Assembly: GCA_017465605.1 (NCBI GenBank)
Contig: JAFTVW010000024.1
Location: 1 to 45,526 of the forward strand
Length of the DNA: 45,526 nt
Direction of reading: 5' to 3'
Origin: Alistipes sp.
GTDB taxonomy: Bacteria > Bacteroidota > Bacteroidia > Bacteroidales > Rikenellaceae
Shown here: one piece after another, positions 29,856 to 38,586 of the stretch
How the letters are laid out: every line of letters begins with the position of its first letter
How positions within the stretch are numbered: the stretch's first letter is position 1
The notes under the pieces: model-generated
Database searches by the model: none
Told to the model about the DNA's origin: nothing
The model's input: only the letters and a program-made list of their open reading frames with translations
Translations under genes and position numbers: made by a program

Positions 29856-31526
29856 ATGTCGAACACCGTAAAAGTAATTTGCCAAAACACCTCGACAACA
29901 TTAGATGTTGAGATGGGAACTTCGCTTCTCGAATTGCAAGAGCAACTCTCAATCGGAGGTGCTTATCCACTATTGGCGGCATACGTCAACAACCGCATCA
30001 AGGAGCTGAATTACAAAATCTACAAGCCTATTATGGTTCGATATATAGACATCACCCACTTCGAGGGTTATCGTGTCTATCAGCGTACCATATCATTCAT
30101 TCTGCAAAAGGCTGCACACGACATCTTCCCTGAACGCAAGCTACATATCCGCCACTCGCTGGGTCGCGGATTATACGGAGAGTTTGCCGATGGTGACGAA
30201 CTCTCGGTAGAGGATATTGAGGCATTGCGCCAAGCGATGCAGAGCATTATCGACAGCCGTCACACCATCACGCGCCAGCGTATGCTCTCGTCGGAAATCA
30301 ATACCATATTCGAGAAATACGGTTTCGACGACAAGATTGCTCTGCTCAACTCTCGCAAACGCCTTTATAGCAATATCCACACGATGGACGACACGGTGGG
30401 CTATTTCTATGGGGCTTTAACCCCAAATACGGGCTACATACATCTGTTTGATATCCGCCGCTACTACAACGGATTCTACATCGCTTTGCCGCTGCGTTCC
30501 GACCCCAGCAAGCTCGATTTGAATGTACATCTCGACAAGATGTTCGATGTATTCCGCGAGTATAGTATGTGGGTAAACATTATGGGTGTTCCCACCGTAG
30601 GACACCTCAACGAGAAGGTGTTAGCGGGCGATGCAAGCGAGCTAATCAAGGTTGCCGAGGCTTTCCACGAGAAAAAGATTGCCCGAATAGCCGACCAAAT
30701 CGAACAGGCCAACATATCGAAAGGCACTCGCGTAGTGCTTATCTCTGGCCCATCATCAAGCGGCAAGACCACTACGGCTAAACGTTTGGGTATTCAGCTG
30801 AGGATATTGGGACTCGACCCCGTTCTCATTTCGCTTGACGACTACTTTGTTGACCGCGAGCGCACTCCAAAAGATGAAAATGGCGACTACGACTATGAGG
30901 CATTGGAGGCTATTGACTTGAAGCTGCTCAACAGCGATTTGGAGCGATTGATAGCAGGTGAGAGTGTCGATGTGCCTCGCTACGACTTCATTACAGGTTC
31001 TCGTCAATGGCACGAGACCCCGCTCAAACTCAACGAGCGTTCAATACTTATTATGGAGGGTATTCACGGCCTTAACCCCAAACTCACGCCAAGCATTCCG
31101 CGCGACCAGAAGTTCTGCATCTACGTTTCGTGCCTTACGTCGGTTGCGATGGATAATCTTTCACGCATTCCCACCTCCGACAACCGTATGTTGCGCCGCA
31201 TAACTCGCGACTATGCCACACGAGGCAGCAATGCACTTGCCACTCTGCAACGCTGGCCGAGTGTCCGCCGAGGCGAAGAGAAACACATCTTCCCCTATCA
31301 GGAGAATGCCGATGTGATGTTCAACTCATCGCTATTCTACGAGATTTCTGTGCTGCGCCAAAAGGTAGAGCCTATCTTGCGTGAGGTAAACGACACCGAG
31401 CCCGAATATGGCGAAGTACGCCGTCTGCTTAAATTCTTGGATAATTTTATCCCTATCTCGCCCGACGAAATTCCTCCGACATCGGTTTTGCGCGAATTCA
31501 TCGGTGGCAGCAGTTTTAAGTATTGA
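29856..31526 (+). CDS. TGS-domain nucleoside kinase (uridine kinase-like)
   Basis: The 556-residue protein has an N-terminal TGS/threonyl-tRNA-synthetase-like region (about 1-230, VKVICQNTSTTLDVEMGTSL; HIRHSLGRGLYGEF resembles the catalytic second additional domain) and a C-terminal P-loop kinase domain (about 285-490). The kinase part shows Walker A GPSSSGKTT, SLDDYFVDRERTPKDE and later DVPRYDFITG and LIMEGIHGL, all typical of the uridine kinase/phosphoribulokinase family. This fusion is common in Bacteroidota and Firmicutes and is annotated as nucleoside kinase; the substrate is inferred. Its 3' end is followed 14 bases later by an AT-rich gene. Confidence 0.9.
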   Translation: MSNTVKVICQNTSTTLDVEMGTSLLELQEQLSIGGAYPLLAAYVNNRIKELNYKIYKPIMVRYIDITHFEGYRVYQRTISFILQKAAHDIFPERKLHIRHSLGRGLYGEFADGDELSVEDIEALRQAMQSIIDSRHTITRQRMLSSEINTIFEKYGFDDKIALLNSRKRLYSNIHTMDDTVGYFYGALTPNTGYIHLFDIRRYYNGFYIALPLRSDPSKLDLNVHLDKMFDVFREYSMWVNIMGVPTVGHLNEKVLAGDASELIKVAEAFHEKKIARIADQIEQANISKGTRVVLISGPSSSGKTTTAKRLGIQLRILGLDPVLISLDDYFVDRERTPKDENGDYDYEALEAIDLKLLNSDLERLIAGESVDVPRYDFITGSRQWHETPLKLNERSILIMEGIHGLNPKLTPSIPRDQKFCIYVSCLTSVAMDNLSRIPTSDNRMLRRITRDYATRGSNALATLQRWPSVRRGEEKHIFPYQENADVMFNSSLFYEISVLRQKVEPILREVNDTEPEYGEVRRLLKFLDNFIPISPDEIPPTSVLREFIGGSSFKY

Positions 31527-31540
31527 TTAGTATTTGTTTT

Positions 31541-32446
31541 ATGAATAATACTCTATTCTCAAAGAGACAACGCTTTGCTCTTGAAAACTTTGCTAATTGT
31601 AGTGATTTGCTACTTTCGTATGGGGTTATTTCCACAGACAGTTTTACGGGGGAAATAGGAGAATATATTGCGTGCCAATACTTTAATTTACAAAAGGCGC
31701 ATAGAGTTCAGAAAGATTTTGATGCAACCGATAGCTGCGGACGAAAATATCAAGTAAAGTCAAAAGTCTTGAAAGATTCTCAAAGAGAAAATTTTAATTA
31801 TAACATAACCGGATTACATCCAAAAGAATTTCAATATTTAATAGTCGTGTATTTTGATACACACTATAAACCAATAAGAATTCTTAAAATACCATCTAGC
31901 AGAATCACCAACAATTCTTATGCAATAAAGAGTTGTGACAACTGCAGTTATGCATGCGACTTAAAAAAATTAAAAATAAAAAAAGAGATAAAAATTGCAA
32001 TTAATGAATTTGCCAAAGCGTATATAGAGTTAGAAGAACTAAACATAATCAGAAGTCGCCGAATTGTAGGAGACATTGGAGAATATTATGCGAGTAAACA
32101 CCTATCTTTAACTTTGAGCAATAGTAATATTGAAAAAGGATGGGATGCAAAAGATAAAAACGGGATTAAGTTTGAAATCAAGACGAGAAGAGTTTACGAA
32201 AGCTATCGCCGTATTGGAAAGAGCAGACGATTAAATAATTTGAAAGGTAAAGATGCAAAATATTTAATTGTAGTTACTTTGGATAGAAATTTTCTATGCT
32301 CCGGTATGTGGATTATTCCAATGGCAAACATCACTAATCCTAAATCGGCTCATTTAGGAATTGTTAATACCCTAGATGGCGTTAGAAGCATAATCCCTAG
32401 CAATGTATCGTGGTTGTTAGATAGAGAACCATTTGTATCACTATAA
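31541..32446 (+). CDS. Tandem PD-(D/E)XK-like nuclease-fold protein
   Basis: ATG 31541 is chosen; a TTG at 31523 is also possible. The 301-residue protein consists of two copies of one module. Module 1 has GEIGEY (37-42), DATDSCGRKYQVKSK (61-75) and FQYLIVVYFD. Module 2 has GDIGEY (177-182), DAKDKNGIKFEIKTR (202-216) and AKYLIVVTLD. The E...D...(E/Q)xK pattern fits the restriction-endonuclease fold. Module 2 has a full D-ExK; module 1 has QxK in its place. GC is about one third against roughly half in the neighbours, which suggests horizontal acquisition. It sits alone between the nucleoside kinase and gcvP, with no methyltransferase or other defence gene beside it. I do not know the named family. 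Confidence 0.7.
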   Translation: MNNTLFSKRQRFALENFANCSDLLLSYGVISTDSFTGEIGEYIACQYFNLQKAHRVQKDFDATDSCGRKYQVKSKVLKDSQRENFNYNITGLHPKEFQYLIVVYFDTHYKPIRILKIPSSRITNNSYAIKSCDNCSYACDLKKLKIKKEIKIAINEFAKAYIELEELNIIRSRRIVGDIGEYYASKHLSLTLSNSNIEKGWDAKDKNGIKFEIKTRRVYESYRRIGKSRRLNNLKGKDAKYLIVVTLDRNFLCSGMWIIPMANITNPKSAHLGIVNTLDGVRSIIPSNVSWLLDREPFVSL

Positions 32447-32487
32447 CAAAAATAATTACAAAAATAGCAACAAATAAATTAGAGAAA

Positions 32488-35316
32488 ATGTTTGACAAAT
32501 TTATGAATCGCCACATCGGCGTAACTAACTCAAACGACCTCGCCGAGATGTTGAAAGTCATCGGCGTTGAGTCGGTTGAAGAGCTTATTTCGCAGGTTAT
32601 TCCTGCTTCAATCCGCTTGAAGAAACCTCTCGCATTGCCCGCAGGTATGAGCGAGTATGAGTTTACGGCACACGTTGCAGCACTCGCAGCAAAGAATCGC
32701 CAGTTCCGCTCATTTATTGGAATGGGTTACTACCCCACAGCCGTTCCCGCAGTTGTGAGCCGCAATGTGTTTGAGAATCCTGCTTGGTACACCTCATACA
32801 CTCCCTATCAGGCCGAGATTTCACAAGGTCGTTTGGAGGCATTGCTAAACTATCAGACCGCCATCACCTCGCTTACAGGTATGCAGATTGCCAACTGCTC
32901 ACTTCTTGACGAGGCAACTGCCGCAGCCGAGGCTATGCTTATGATGTTTGCCTTGCGTTCACGCGATGCAGTTAAGCAGGGTCGCAATCAACTCTTCGTT
33001 GACCGTCAGATTTTCCCTCAGACTCTCGACGTACTGTTGACTCGTAGCGAGCCATTTGGAATTGAGCTTATCATCGACGACTACGATGGCTATGAGTTCA
33101 CAGGCAAGGAGTTTGGCGCAATCGTGCAATATCCAGCCCTCTCAGGTGAGATACGCGACTACTCAGCCTTCGCTGCTAAGGCTCACGAGGCAGGAGCGTT
33201 GGTAGCTGCCGTTGCCGACATCTTGTCGCTGGCACTCTTGACACCTCCCGCAGAGTGGGGTGCCGACATTGCCGTAGGTTCTACTCAGCGTTTGGGTTGC
33301 CCAATGGGCTTTGGTGGTCCAAGTGCAGGTTATATGGCTTGTCGCGAGGCTTACAAGCGTAACATTCCGGGCCGTATCATCGGTGTATCGGTTGACCGCT
33401 TGGGCAATAAGGCTTTGCGTATGTCGTTGCAGATGCGTGAGCAGCACATAAAGCGCGAGAAGGCCACATCGAACATCTGTACTGCATCGGCTTTGATGGC
33501 ATCGATGGCTGGTTTCTACTGTATCTACAATGGCCCAGAGGGTCTGCGCCGTGCCGCTATGACAGCCCACACTTCGGCTGTTGCTGCGGCCGAGGCTTTG
33601 AAGGCTTTGGGTTACAAACTCGCAACAAATAACATCTTCGACACTTTGGAGGTCGAGGCTGAGGCTGCCGTTATTCAAGATATAGCATTGGAGGCTGGCT
33701 TCAACTTCTTCTATCCTTCGGAGGGTTGCGTACGCCTCTCATTCGACGAGGTTACAACTCCTGCCGAGGTTGAGGCAGTTGTGGCTATCTTCGCCGAGGC
33801 TAAGGTCAAGAAGGCTAAGGCCGTAAAGATTGCCCCCGAGCCCGCAATCGCCGAGTCGATGTTGCGCAAGTCGCCCATTTTGGCAGAGCCTATATTCAAC
33901 CGCTACCACTCGGAGAGCGATATGATGCGCTATATCAAGCAGTTGGAGTTGCGCGACATCTCACTTGCCAACTCTATGATTTCACTCGGCTCTTGCACAA
34001 TGAAACTCAACGCTGCGGCTATTATGCAACCATTGTCACTGAGCGGTTTCCAAAATATGCACCCCTTCGCTCCTGCCGATCAGACCGAGGGCTACACTCA
34101 GCTTATCTCAGAGTTGGAGCAGGATTTGGCCACTATTACAGGCTTCGCAGGTTGCTCATTGCAGCCCAACTCAGGTGCTGCGGGCGAGTACACAGGCTTG
34201 ATGGTTATCCGCGCATATCACCAAAGTCGCAATCAGGGCTATCGCAACATTATCCTCATTCCCGCATCAGCTCACGGTACAAATCCCGCATCGGCTGCGA
34301 TGGCAGGTATGAAGATTGTAACGGTTGCTTGCGACCAAAACGGAAATATCGACGTTGAGGATTTGAAGCAGAAGGCCGAGGAGCACTCATCAGAGTTGTG
34401 TGGCTTGATGGTTACATACCCATCGACACACGGTGTGTTCGAGAGCCGTATTCGCGAGATTGTAGATGCCGTTCACGATGCAGGTGGTCAGGTATATATG
34501 GACGGTGCGAATATGAACGCTCAGGTTGGTCTTACCAATCCGGGATACATCGGCGCCGACGTATGCCATTTGAACCTCCACAAGACCTTCGCAATGCCTC
34601 ACGGTGGCGGTGGTCCGGGCGTTGGCCCTATCTGCGTAGCAGAGCACTTGAAGCCATTCCTTCCTTCGCACTCGATTATGACAACAGGTGGCGAGGACGG
34701 CATCACCGCTGTCGCATCATCGCCTTGGGGCTCGGCAATGCTTTTGCCTATCACCTACGGCTATATCAAGATGTTGGGCGAGGAGGGCTTGCGTCACTCA
34801 ACCGAGATGGCTATCGTAAATGCCAACTATATGTCATCAGCCTTGAAGAATGAGTACCGCACTTACTACTCAGGCGAGACTGGCCGCGTAGGTCACGAGA
34901 TGATTCTCGACCTCACCCACTTCAAACACGACTTCGGCATCGACTGTGGCGATATCGCTCACCGTCTGATGGATTACGGTTTCCACGCCCCCACGCTCTC
35001 GTTCCCCGTTCACGAGACTTTGATGGTCGAGCCTACCGAGTCGGAGCCTAAGGCCGAGATGGATCGCTTTATGGAGGCTTTGATTCAGATTAAGCGCGAG
35101 TGCGAGGCTGCCGCAGCATCGGGCGAGAAGGATAACGTTGTGGTAAACGCTCCTCACACAGCCGTTGAGCTTGCGGGCGAGTGGTCACACCCCTACTCTC
35201 GCATGGAGGCTGCATTCCCACTCGATTGGGTACGCGCATCGAAGTTCTTCCCCTACGTCACCAAGATTGACAACGGCTACGGCGACCGCAATTTGGTCTG
35301 CTGCAATGTGGATTAA
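32488..35316 (+). CDS. gcvP: Glycine dehydrogenase (decarboxylating), single-chain P protein
   Basis: The 942-residue protein contains both halves of the P protein, N-terminal (1-440) and C-terminal (450-942), fused as in E. coli. The PLP lysine lies in CHLNLHKTFAMPHGGGGPG, near residue 699. Other signatures are FIGMGYYPTAVP, TPYQAEISQGRLE, MISLGSCTMKLN and SAHGTNPASA. With the H, T and L proteins it decarboxylates glycine in the cytoplasm; those partners are outside the window. The gene is GC-richer than the preceding AT-rich ORF and ends at a strong terminator. Confidence 0.97.
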   Translation: MFDKFMNRHIGVTNSNDLAEMLKVIGVESVEELISQVIPASIRLKKPLALPAGMSEYEFTAHVAALAAKNRQFRSFIGMGYYPTAVPAVVSRNVFENPAWYTSYTPYQAEISQGRLEALLNYQTAITSLTGMQIANCSLLDEATAAAEAMLMMFALRSRDAVKQGRNQLFVDRQIFPQTLDVLLTRSEPFGIELIIDDYDGYEFTGKEFGAIVQYPALSGEIRDYSAFAAKAHEAGALVAAVADILSLALLTPPAEWGADIAVGSTQRLGCPMGFGGPSAGYMACREAYKRNIPGRIIGVSVDRLGNKALRMSLQMREQHIKREKATSNICTASALMASMAGFYCIYNGPEGLRRAAMTAHTSAVAAAEALKALGYKLATNNIFDTLEVEAEAAVIQDIALEAGFNFFYPSEGCVRLSFDEVTTPAEVEAVVAIFAEAKVKKAKAVKIAPEPAIAESMLRKSPILAEPIFNRYHSESDMMRYIKQLELRDISLANSMISLGSCTMKLNAAAIMQPLSLSGFQNMHPFAPADQTEGYTQLISELEQDLATITGFAGCSLQPNSGAAGEYTGLMVIRAYHQSRNQGYRNIILIPASAHGTNPASAAMAGMKIVTVACDQNGNIDVEDLKQKAEEHSSELCGLMVTYPSTHGVFESRIREIVDAVHDAGGQVYMDGANMNAQVGLTNPGYIGADVCHLNLHKTFAMPHGGGGPGVGPICVAEHLKPFLPSHSIMTTGGEDGITAVASSPWGSAMLLPITYGYIKMLGEEGLRHSTEMAIVNANYMSSALKNEYRTYYSGETGRVGHEMILDLTHFKHDFGIDCGDIAHRLMDYGFHAPTLSFPVHETLMVEPTESEPKAEMDRFMEALIQIKRECEAAAASGEKDNVVVNAPHTAVELAGEWSHPYSRMEAAFPLDWVRASKFFPYVTKIDNGYGDRNLVCCNVD

Positions 35317-35340
35317 AAATTCACATAACACATATAAACA

Positions 35341-35374
35341 AAAAAATCCGCAAATTCAATTTTGCGGATTTTTT
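35341..35374. terminator. Bidirectional terminator after gcvP
   Basis: AAAAAATCCGCAAA (35341-35354) pairs perfectly with TTTGCGGATTTTTT (35361-35374). It serves gcvP and the convergent lipoprotein gene. Confidence 0.93.
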
Positions 35375-35391
35375 GTTACATTGTACAATTC

Positions 35392-35820
35392 CTACTTTCG
35401 TTTAAAATGTACCTCTTCCTCATATCCATCATCATAAGACAATACCAAATCCTTTTGAGTAAGTTTCTTCACTTTGTATACTTCTTCATAATCATCATCA
35501 TTTGGCCACATCAGATACAATTTTGAGCCTTTAAGCTCCCACTCAAAACGTTCCTCATCAAAATCATTTCCCCACGTAGAACCTGTTCCATTACTCTTAA
35601 AACGAATTGTAGATTCACCATCATCTGCATATTCAGTCTCGTCATCATCAACATTGTAATATTTGTACGCCTCCCACGTTCCTACTATAAGACTTTCATT
35701 ATCCGAGTTTGAGCCATTTTCAATTTCATTTTCCTTATCCTTGTCATCGTTATTTTCACTACAACCAACAAGAGCAACACAAAAAGTTGCAACAAACAAT
35801 AGATAAAATAATTTTTTCAT
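35392..35820 (-). CDS. Acidic lipoprotein, lipocalin-like
   Basis: ATG 35820 gives 142 residues beginning MKKLFYLLFVATF; an upstream TTG adds three residues. The lipobox is ALVGC (Cys20), followed by a very acidic Asn/Asp/Glu linker. The mature domain (LIVGTWEAYKYYNVDDD, IRFKSNGTGS, ERFEWELKGSKLYL, VLSYDDGYEEEVHF) has the pattern of the lipocalin-like domain widespread in Bacteroidota lipoproteins. It is the last of three minus-strand envelope genes, and is AT-rich. Confidence 0.75.
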   Translation of the reverse strand: MKKLFYLLFVATFCVALVGCSENNDDKDKENEIENGSNSDNESLIVGTWEAYKYYNVDDDETEYADDGESTIRFKSNGTGSTWGNDFDEERFEWELKGSKLYLMWPNDDDYEEVYKVKKLTQKDLVLSYDDGYEEEVHFKRK

Positions 35821-35847
35821 AATAATCAATATATTAAAGTTTATCCA

Positions 35848-36540
35848 TTAGAAATTAATACCAACAGTTAGTGTTACTGCGCCCATTTTACCCACATTAT
35901 CATCATCATTATTATCTATAAATTTCGAGAAGTCAGACAAATATCCAACACCAAGATAGATAGCTTTATAGCTCAATCCTACACCAAAATTAATACCTGC
36001 CTGAAAACGTTTTGCAGCATTATCGCCAGCCTCCTTGTCTGAATCATCAAAGATATTTGTATCTTCGTCATCATAAGTCAATGTTCCTGCCGCATTAACT
36101 CGGAAATTCACACCTAAATAAGGAGTTAACGACACATCGTTAAACTGTGCTTTGAACGCCAAACTGATAGGAACGTTTACAGAATACATGTTTACAGTGA
36201 GATCATCGCCATCATTACTCTCTTTACCAAAACTATACTGGAAATTTGCACCATATTCGAGAAAAAGAGGTACACTACTTGAAAGACTTGAAGCGTGCAA
36301 ATAACCTGCTGTTAAGCTTTGAGTAAGAGGGAAACCTTCTTCATTATCCTCTTGGTCATCTTCCCAATTAATCTTTGTTGGGTTATAGCCAACATAAAAA
36401 CGGTTGTAATCATCGGTACTCATTGAACTGAGTGAAGTACCCGACTTTGCTGCAACATTTGCATTACCCGAATTCACAAATTGCGCAGATGCTGTTGAAG
36501 CAACAACACACGCGATCACTAAAAAGAACAATTTTTTCAT
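35848..36540 (-). CDS. Outer-membrane beta-barrel protein
   Basis: The 230-residue protein has a signal peptide ending TASAQ. Alternating amphipathic strands and a terminal hydrophobic/aromatic strand (GAVTLTVGINF) indicate an eight-stranded barrel of the PorT/OMP_b-brl type. Predicted surface loops are rich in Asp/Glu/Asn (EDDQEDNEEG, YDDEDTNIFDDSDKE, DNNDDDN), which could bind cations. It lies 27 bases upstream of the acidic lipoprotein and 48 downstream of the PD40 protein. The three may form one envelope unit. Confidence 0.8.
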   Translation of the reverse strand: MKKLFFLVIACVVASTASAQFVNSGNANVAAKSGTSLSSMSTDDYNRFYVGYNPTKINWEDDQEDNEEGFPLTQSLTAGYLHASSLSSSVPLFLEYGANFQYSFGKESNDGDDLTVNMYSVNVPISLAFKAQFNDVSLTPYLGVNFRVNAAGTLTYDDEDTNIFDDSDKEAGDNAAKRFQAGINFGVGLSYKAIYLGVGYLSDFSKFIDNNDDDNVGKMGAVTLTVGINF

Positions 36541-36588
36541 AATAAATTTGTGTTTAGTTAATAATTTATTTCAGACGTATATCTGTCT

Positions 36589-37569
36589 CTAATAATATTG
36601 GAATGTTACTCGCCAAATATTTGCAGTAGCTTCGGCATTACCTCGTTGCGAAATAAAATATATATAACGGCCATCGCGACTCCACGTTGGACTCAAATCA
36701 TCGGCCGCGTGATAAGTAATCTGCATCATATTAGAGCCATCGCGCTTGCATACATAAATATCTGTATTACGATACGACACTTTTCCTCCATTTATAATTG
36801 ACTCCCCAACAAAAAGGACCCACTCACCATCAGGTGATATTACCGGTGTTGTGAAACTGCGCTCTGGATCTGACACAATACACTCTTCAACTCCCGTTGA
36901 ATAATTAATTCGCCATATTTCACTACGATTATTACTTCCTACGCGAGTACACAAAAAGCTATCTTTACTTGCAGGACAAGGATTCATTCCAGAAGCATAA
37001 CTTGATATATAATTATTGCTTGTGTTGTAACTCCAAATGCTTGTCCCATTGTTCTCCACACGAGTAAACAATATCTGTTGCATATCTATTGAATAGATAG
37101 GAGAATAATCAGAATTTGCCGAAGTTATTTGGCGACATACATAACCAGCGTTAGCATCAGTTATAAATATTTGCTGGTTTGTTCCGCGATTTTCAGAAAA
37201 ACATATATGTTTTCCATCAGGAGAATAGGAAAAGTCCAAAACTCCCTGCCGATTCGTTCGCTGGGTTGCTCCACCTTGTTTTCCCAATTCTTTAATAAAT
37301 ATATTGCTTTTGTCGTTGCGATATGATAAATAAGCAATGTATTTACCATCAATAGAAACATCAATAATCTTATTCGCAAACCAATTTAATGTATTGGACT
37401 GACGCTGCACAATTGGCATACACACATAATCATTTACTGATGTTACCTGTGTAATATCAAGCCCACTCTCCTCAGGTACAGACACAACAGAATAATCTAC
37501 TGTTTGAGAATATGCAGTCATAGCACTCCCAACAATAGCAATTGTCAAGAAAAGACCTCTTATGTTCAT
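36589..37569 (-). CDS. Secreted TolB-like PD40 beta-propeller protein
   Basis: The 326-residue protein has a signal peptide (ending TAYSQ) and repeated blades of the WD40-like/PD40 type: DVSIDGKYIAYLSYRNDKSNIFI, FSYSPDGKHICFSENRGTNQQIF, VISPDGEWVLFV and PTWSRDGRYIYFISQRG. This resembles the propeller of TolB and of PD40-containing OmpA proteins. It is the first of three minus-strand genes. The structured RNA at 37607-37853 lies just upstream; a terminator-like T run separates them, so the gene may have a separate weak promoter or depend on readthrough. Confidence 0.75.
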   Translation of the reverse strand: MNIRGLFLTIAIVGSAMTAYSQTVDYSVVSVPEESGLDITQVTSVNDYVCMPIVQRQSNTLNWFANKIIDVSIDGKYIAYLSYRNDKSNIFIKELGKQGGATQRTNRQGVLDFSYSPDGKHICFSENRGTNQQIFITDANAGYVCRQITSANSDYSPIYSIDMQQILFTRVENNGTSIWSYNTSNNYISSYASGMNPCPASKDSFLCTRVGSNNRSEIWRINYSTGVEECIVSDPERSFTTPVISPDGEWVLFVGESIINGGKVSYRNTDIYVCKRDGSNMMQITYHAADDLSPTWSRDGRYIYFISQRGNAEATANIWRVTFQYY

Positions 37570-37606
37570 AAGAAACTGTTAACACTGCCACGACCCCATT
37601 AGCAGA

Positions 37607-37853
37607 TTATAAAAAAGAAAGTGTGAGGTCGATTAGTTTATTCTTTTGGAGGTTCTGGAATACCTTGGCACAAATAAACAATACCCCACACCCGTATTGG
37701 GGTATGGGGCAAGAATGCCGCCATAGATATACCAATACAAGGTGACGAGTGTGTTGCTTTTCTTGTACCATAGAAATTTTCCAGATTTCCAAAAAGAAAA
37801 AAGCTAATACACTTTCACTTAATATGTAAATATGTTCGCTATCACAACGAACA
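37607..37853 (-). ncRNA. Probable structured small RNA (6S-like candidate)
   Basis: A consensus promoter (37860-37891) fires into this protein-free stretch. The predicted transcript closes on itself: GAAAGTGT (minus, 37809-37816) pairs with ACACTTTC (37617-37624), and ATTAG with CTAAT. Inside, CTTTTTGG pairs with CCAAAAG, TCTGGAA with TTCCAGA, and ACCTTG with CAAGGT. The apex is ATACCCCA/TGGGGTAT (37681-37705). A run of six T's follows the closing stem, as in a terminator. A promoter, a long rod with a central bubble and a terminator, at about 200-245 bases, fit 6S RNA or another abundant sRNA. The identity as 6S is a guess; the RNA gene itself is better supported. Confidence 0.6.
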
Positions 37854-37859
37854 GCATCA

Positions 37860-37891
37860 CAAAGGTAACACAAATTGCCCGAAAAAACAAA
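37860..37891 (-). promoter_or_regulatory. Promoter of the structured small RNA
   Basis: The minus strand has TTTG (37888-37891), exactly 20 bases, then TACCTTTG (37860-37867), a full consensus. The expected start is near 37853. Confidence 0.8.
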
Positions 37892-37906
37892 TTTTTCTTT
37901 TTGAAA

Positions 37907-37938
37907 TTTGGTAACTCTCTGCGAAGTGTGTATCTTTG
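37907..37938 (+). promoter_or_regulatory. Promoter of the SlyD-type gene
   Basis: TTTG (37907-37910), 20 bases, then TATCTTTG (37931-37938), 43 bases before the ATG. It is divergent from the small-RNA promoter, with about 15 bases between the two -33 elements. Confidence 0.8.
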
Positions 37939-37981
37939 TATGCTTCAAACGAAAAAGAATAATAACTAACAATTAGCAATA

Positions 37982-38521
37982 ATGAAAGTAGAAAATAGCA
38001 AAATGGTGTCGGTGAATTACACACTGACAGTTGATGGAGTAGTTGCCGACCAGTCACGCGAGGGTCAGCCTTTGCAGTTTATCTGCGGTACGGGTATGCT
38101 TCTCCCCAAGTTCGAGGGTGCAATCATGGGCAAGGAGCCCGGCGAGAAGGTATCGTTCACATTGGAGCCAAAGGACGGCTACGGCGAGATTGTCGAGGAG
38201 GCTGTTGTTGACCTCCCAAAGAATATCTTTATGGTTGATGGCAAGTTGGCCGAGGATATCCTCTTCGTTGGTAGCCAAGTACCTATGAGCGATGCTCAGG
38301 GCAATCGTATGTTGGGCGTTATCAAGGAGATTGGCGAGGAGACCGTTAAGATGGACTTCAACCACCCTATGGCTGGCAAGACTTTGAACTTCGATGTCGA
38401 GGTTGTTGAGGTACGCGACGTAACTCCTGAGGATTTGGCTGCACAGGGTGGCTGCAACTGCGGTTGTCACGGTGACTGCGAGAGCGGTTGCGATGGTGGC
38501 TGCGAGGGCGGTTGCCACTAA
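37982..38521 (+). CDS. slyD: FKBP-type peptidyl-prolyl isomerase, SlyD-like
   Basis: The 179-residue cytoplasmic protein has the SlyD layout: an FKBP half-domain (VSVNYTLTVDGVVADQSREGQPLQF), an inserted flap domain (about 70-130, ending HPMAGKTLNFDVEVVEVRD), and a Cys/His/Gly tail (from about residue 155: GGCNCGCHGDCESGC and on). The NHPMAGKTLNF segment is the SlyD signature. The tail binds nickel and other metals in known SlyD proteins. It isomerises prolyl bonds and acts as a chaperone. It has its own promoter and terminator. Confidence 0.93.
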   Translation: MKVENSKMVSVNYTLTVDGVVADQSREGQPLQFICGTGMLLPKFEGAIMGKEPGEKVSFTLEPKDGYGEIVEEAVVDLPKNIFMVDGKLAEDILFVGSQVPMSDAQGNRMLGVIKEIGEETVKMDFNHPMAGKTLNFDVEVVEVRDVTPEDLAAQGGCNCGCHGDCESGCDGGCEGGCH

Positions 38522-38541
38522 TCGTAGAATTCACTTATAGC

Positions 38542-38575
38542 AAAGGTTGCCCGCCCCGAGCGAGCAACCTTTCCT
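38542..38575 (+). terminator. Terminator of the SlyD-type gene
   Basis: AAAGGTTGC (38542-38550) pairs with GCAACCTTT (38564-38572), followed by CCTTTATA. It lies 12 bases before the kinase start, so the kinase has a separate promoter or uses readthrough. Confidence 0.75.
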
Positions 38576-38586
38576 TTATATATAGT

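Noticed and set aside
32880-34850. Open frames in other frames within gcvP (33163-33678, 34398-34853)
   Set aside because: They are low-plausibility translations inside a well-supported coding gene with no independent signals.
37607-37972. 121-residue open frame on the minus strand in the gap before slyD
   Set aside because: It runs across two promoters and the paired arms of the probable structured RNA. The start lies upstream of the predicted transcript start, so an RNA gene is the better explanation.
38488-38586. Upstream start for the kinase
   Set aside because: It would overlap the 3' end of slyD and its terminator; the ATG at 38587 fits the protein.
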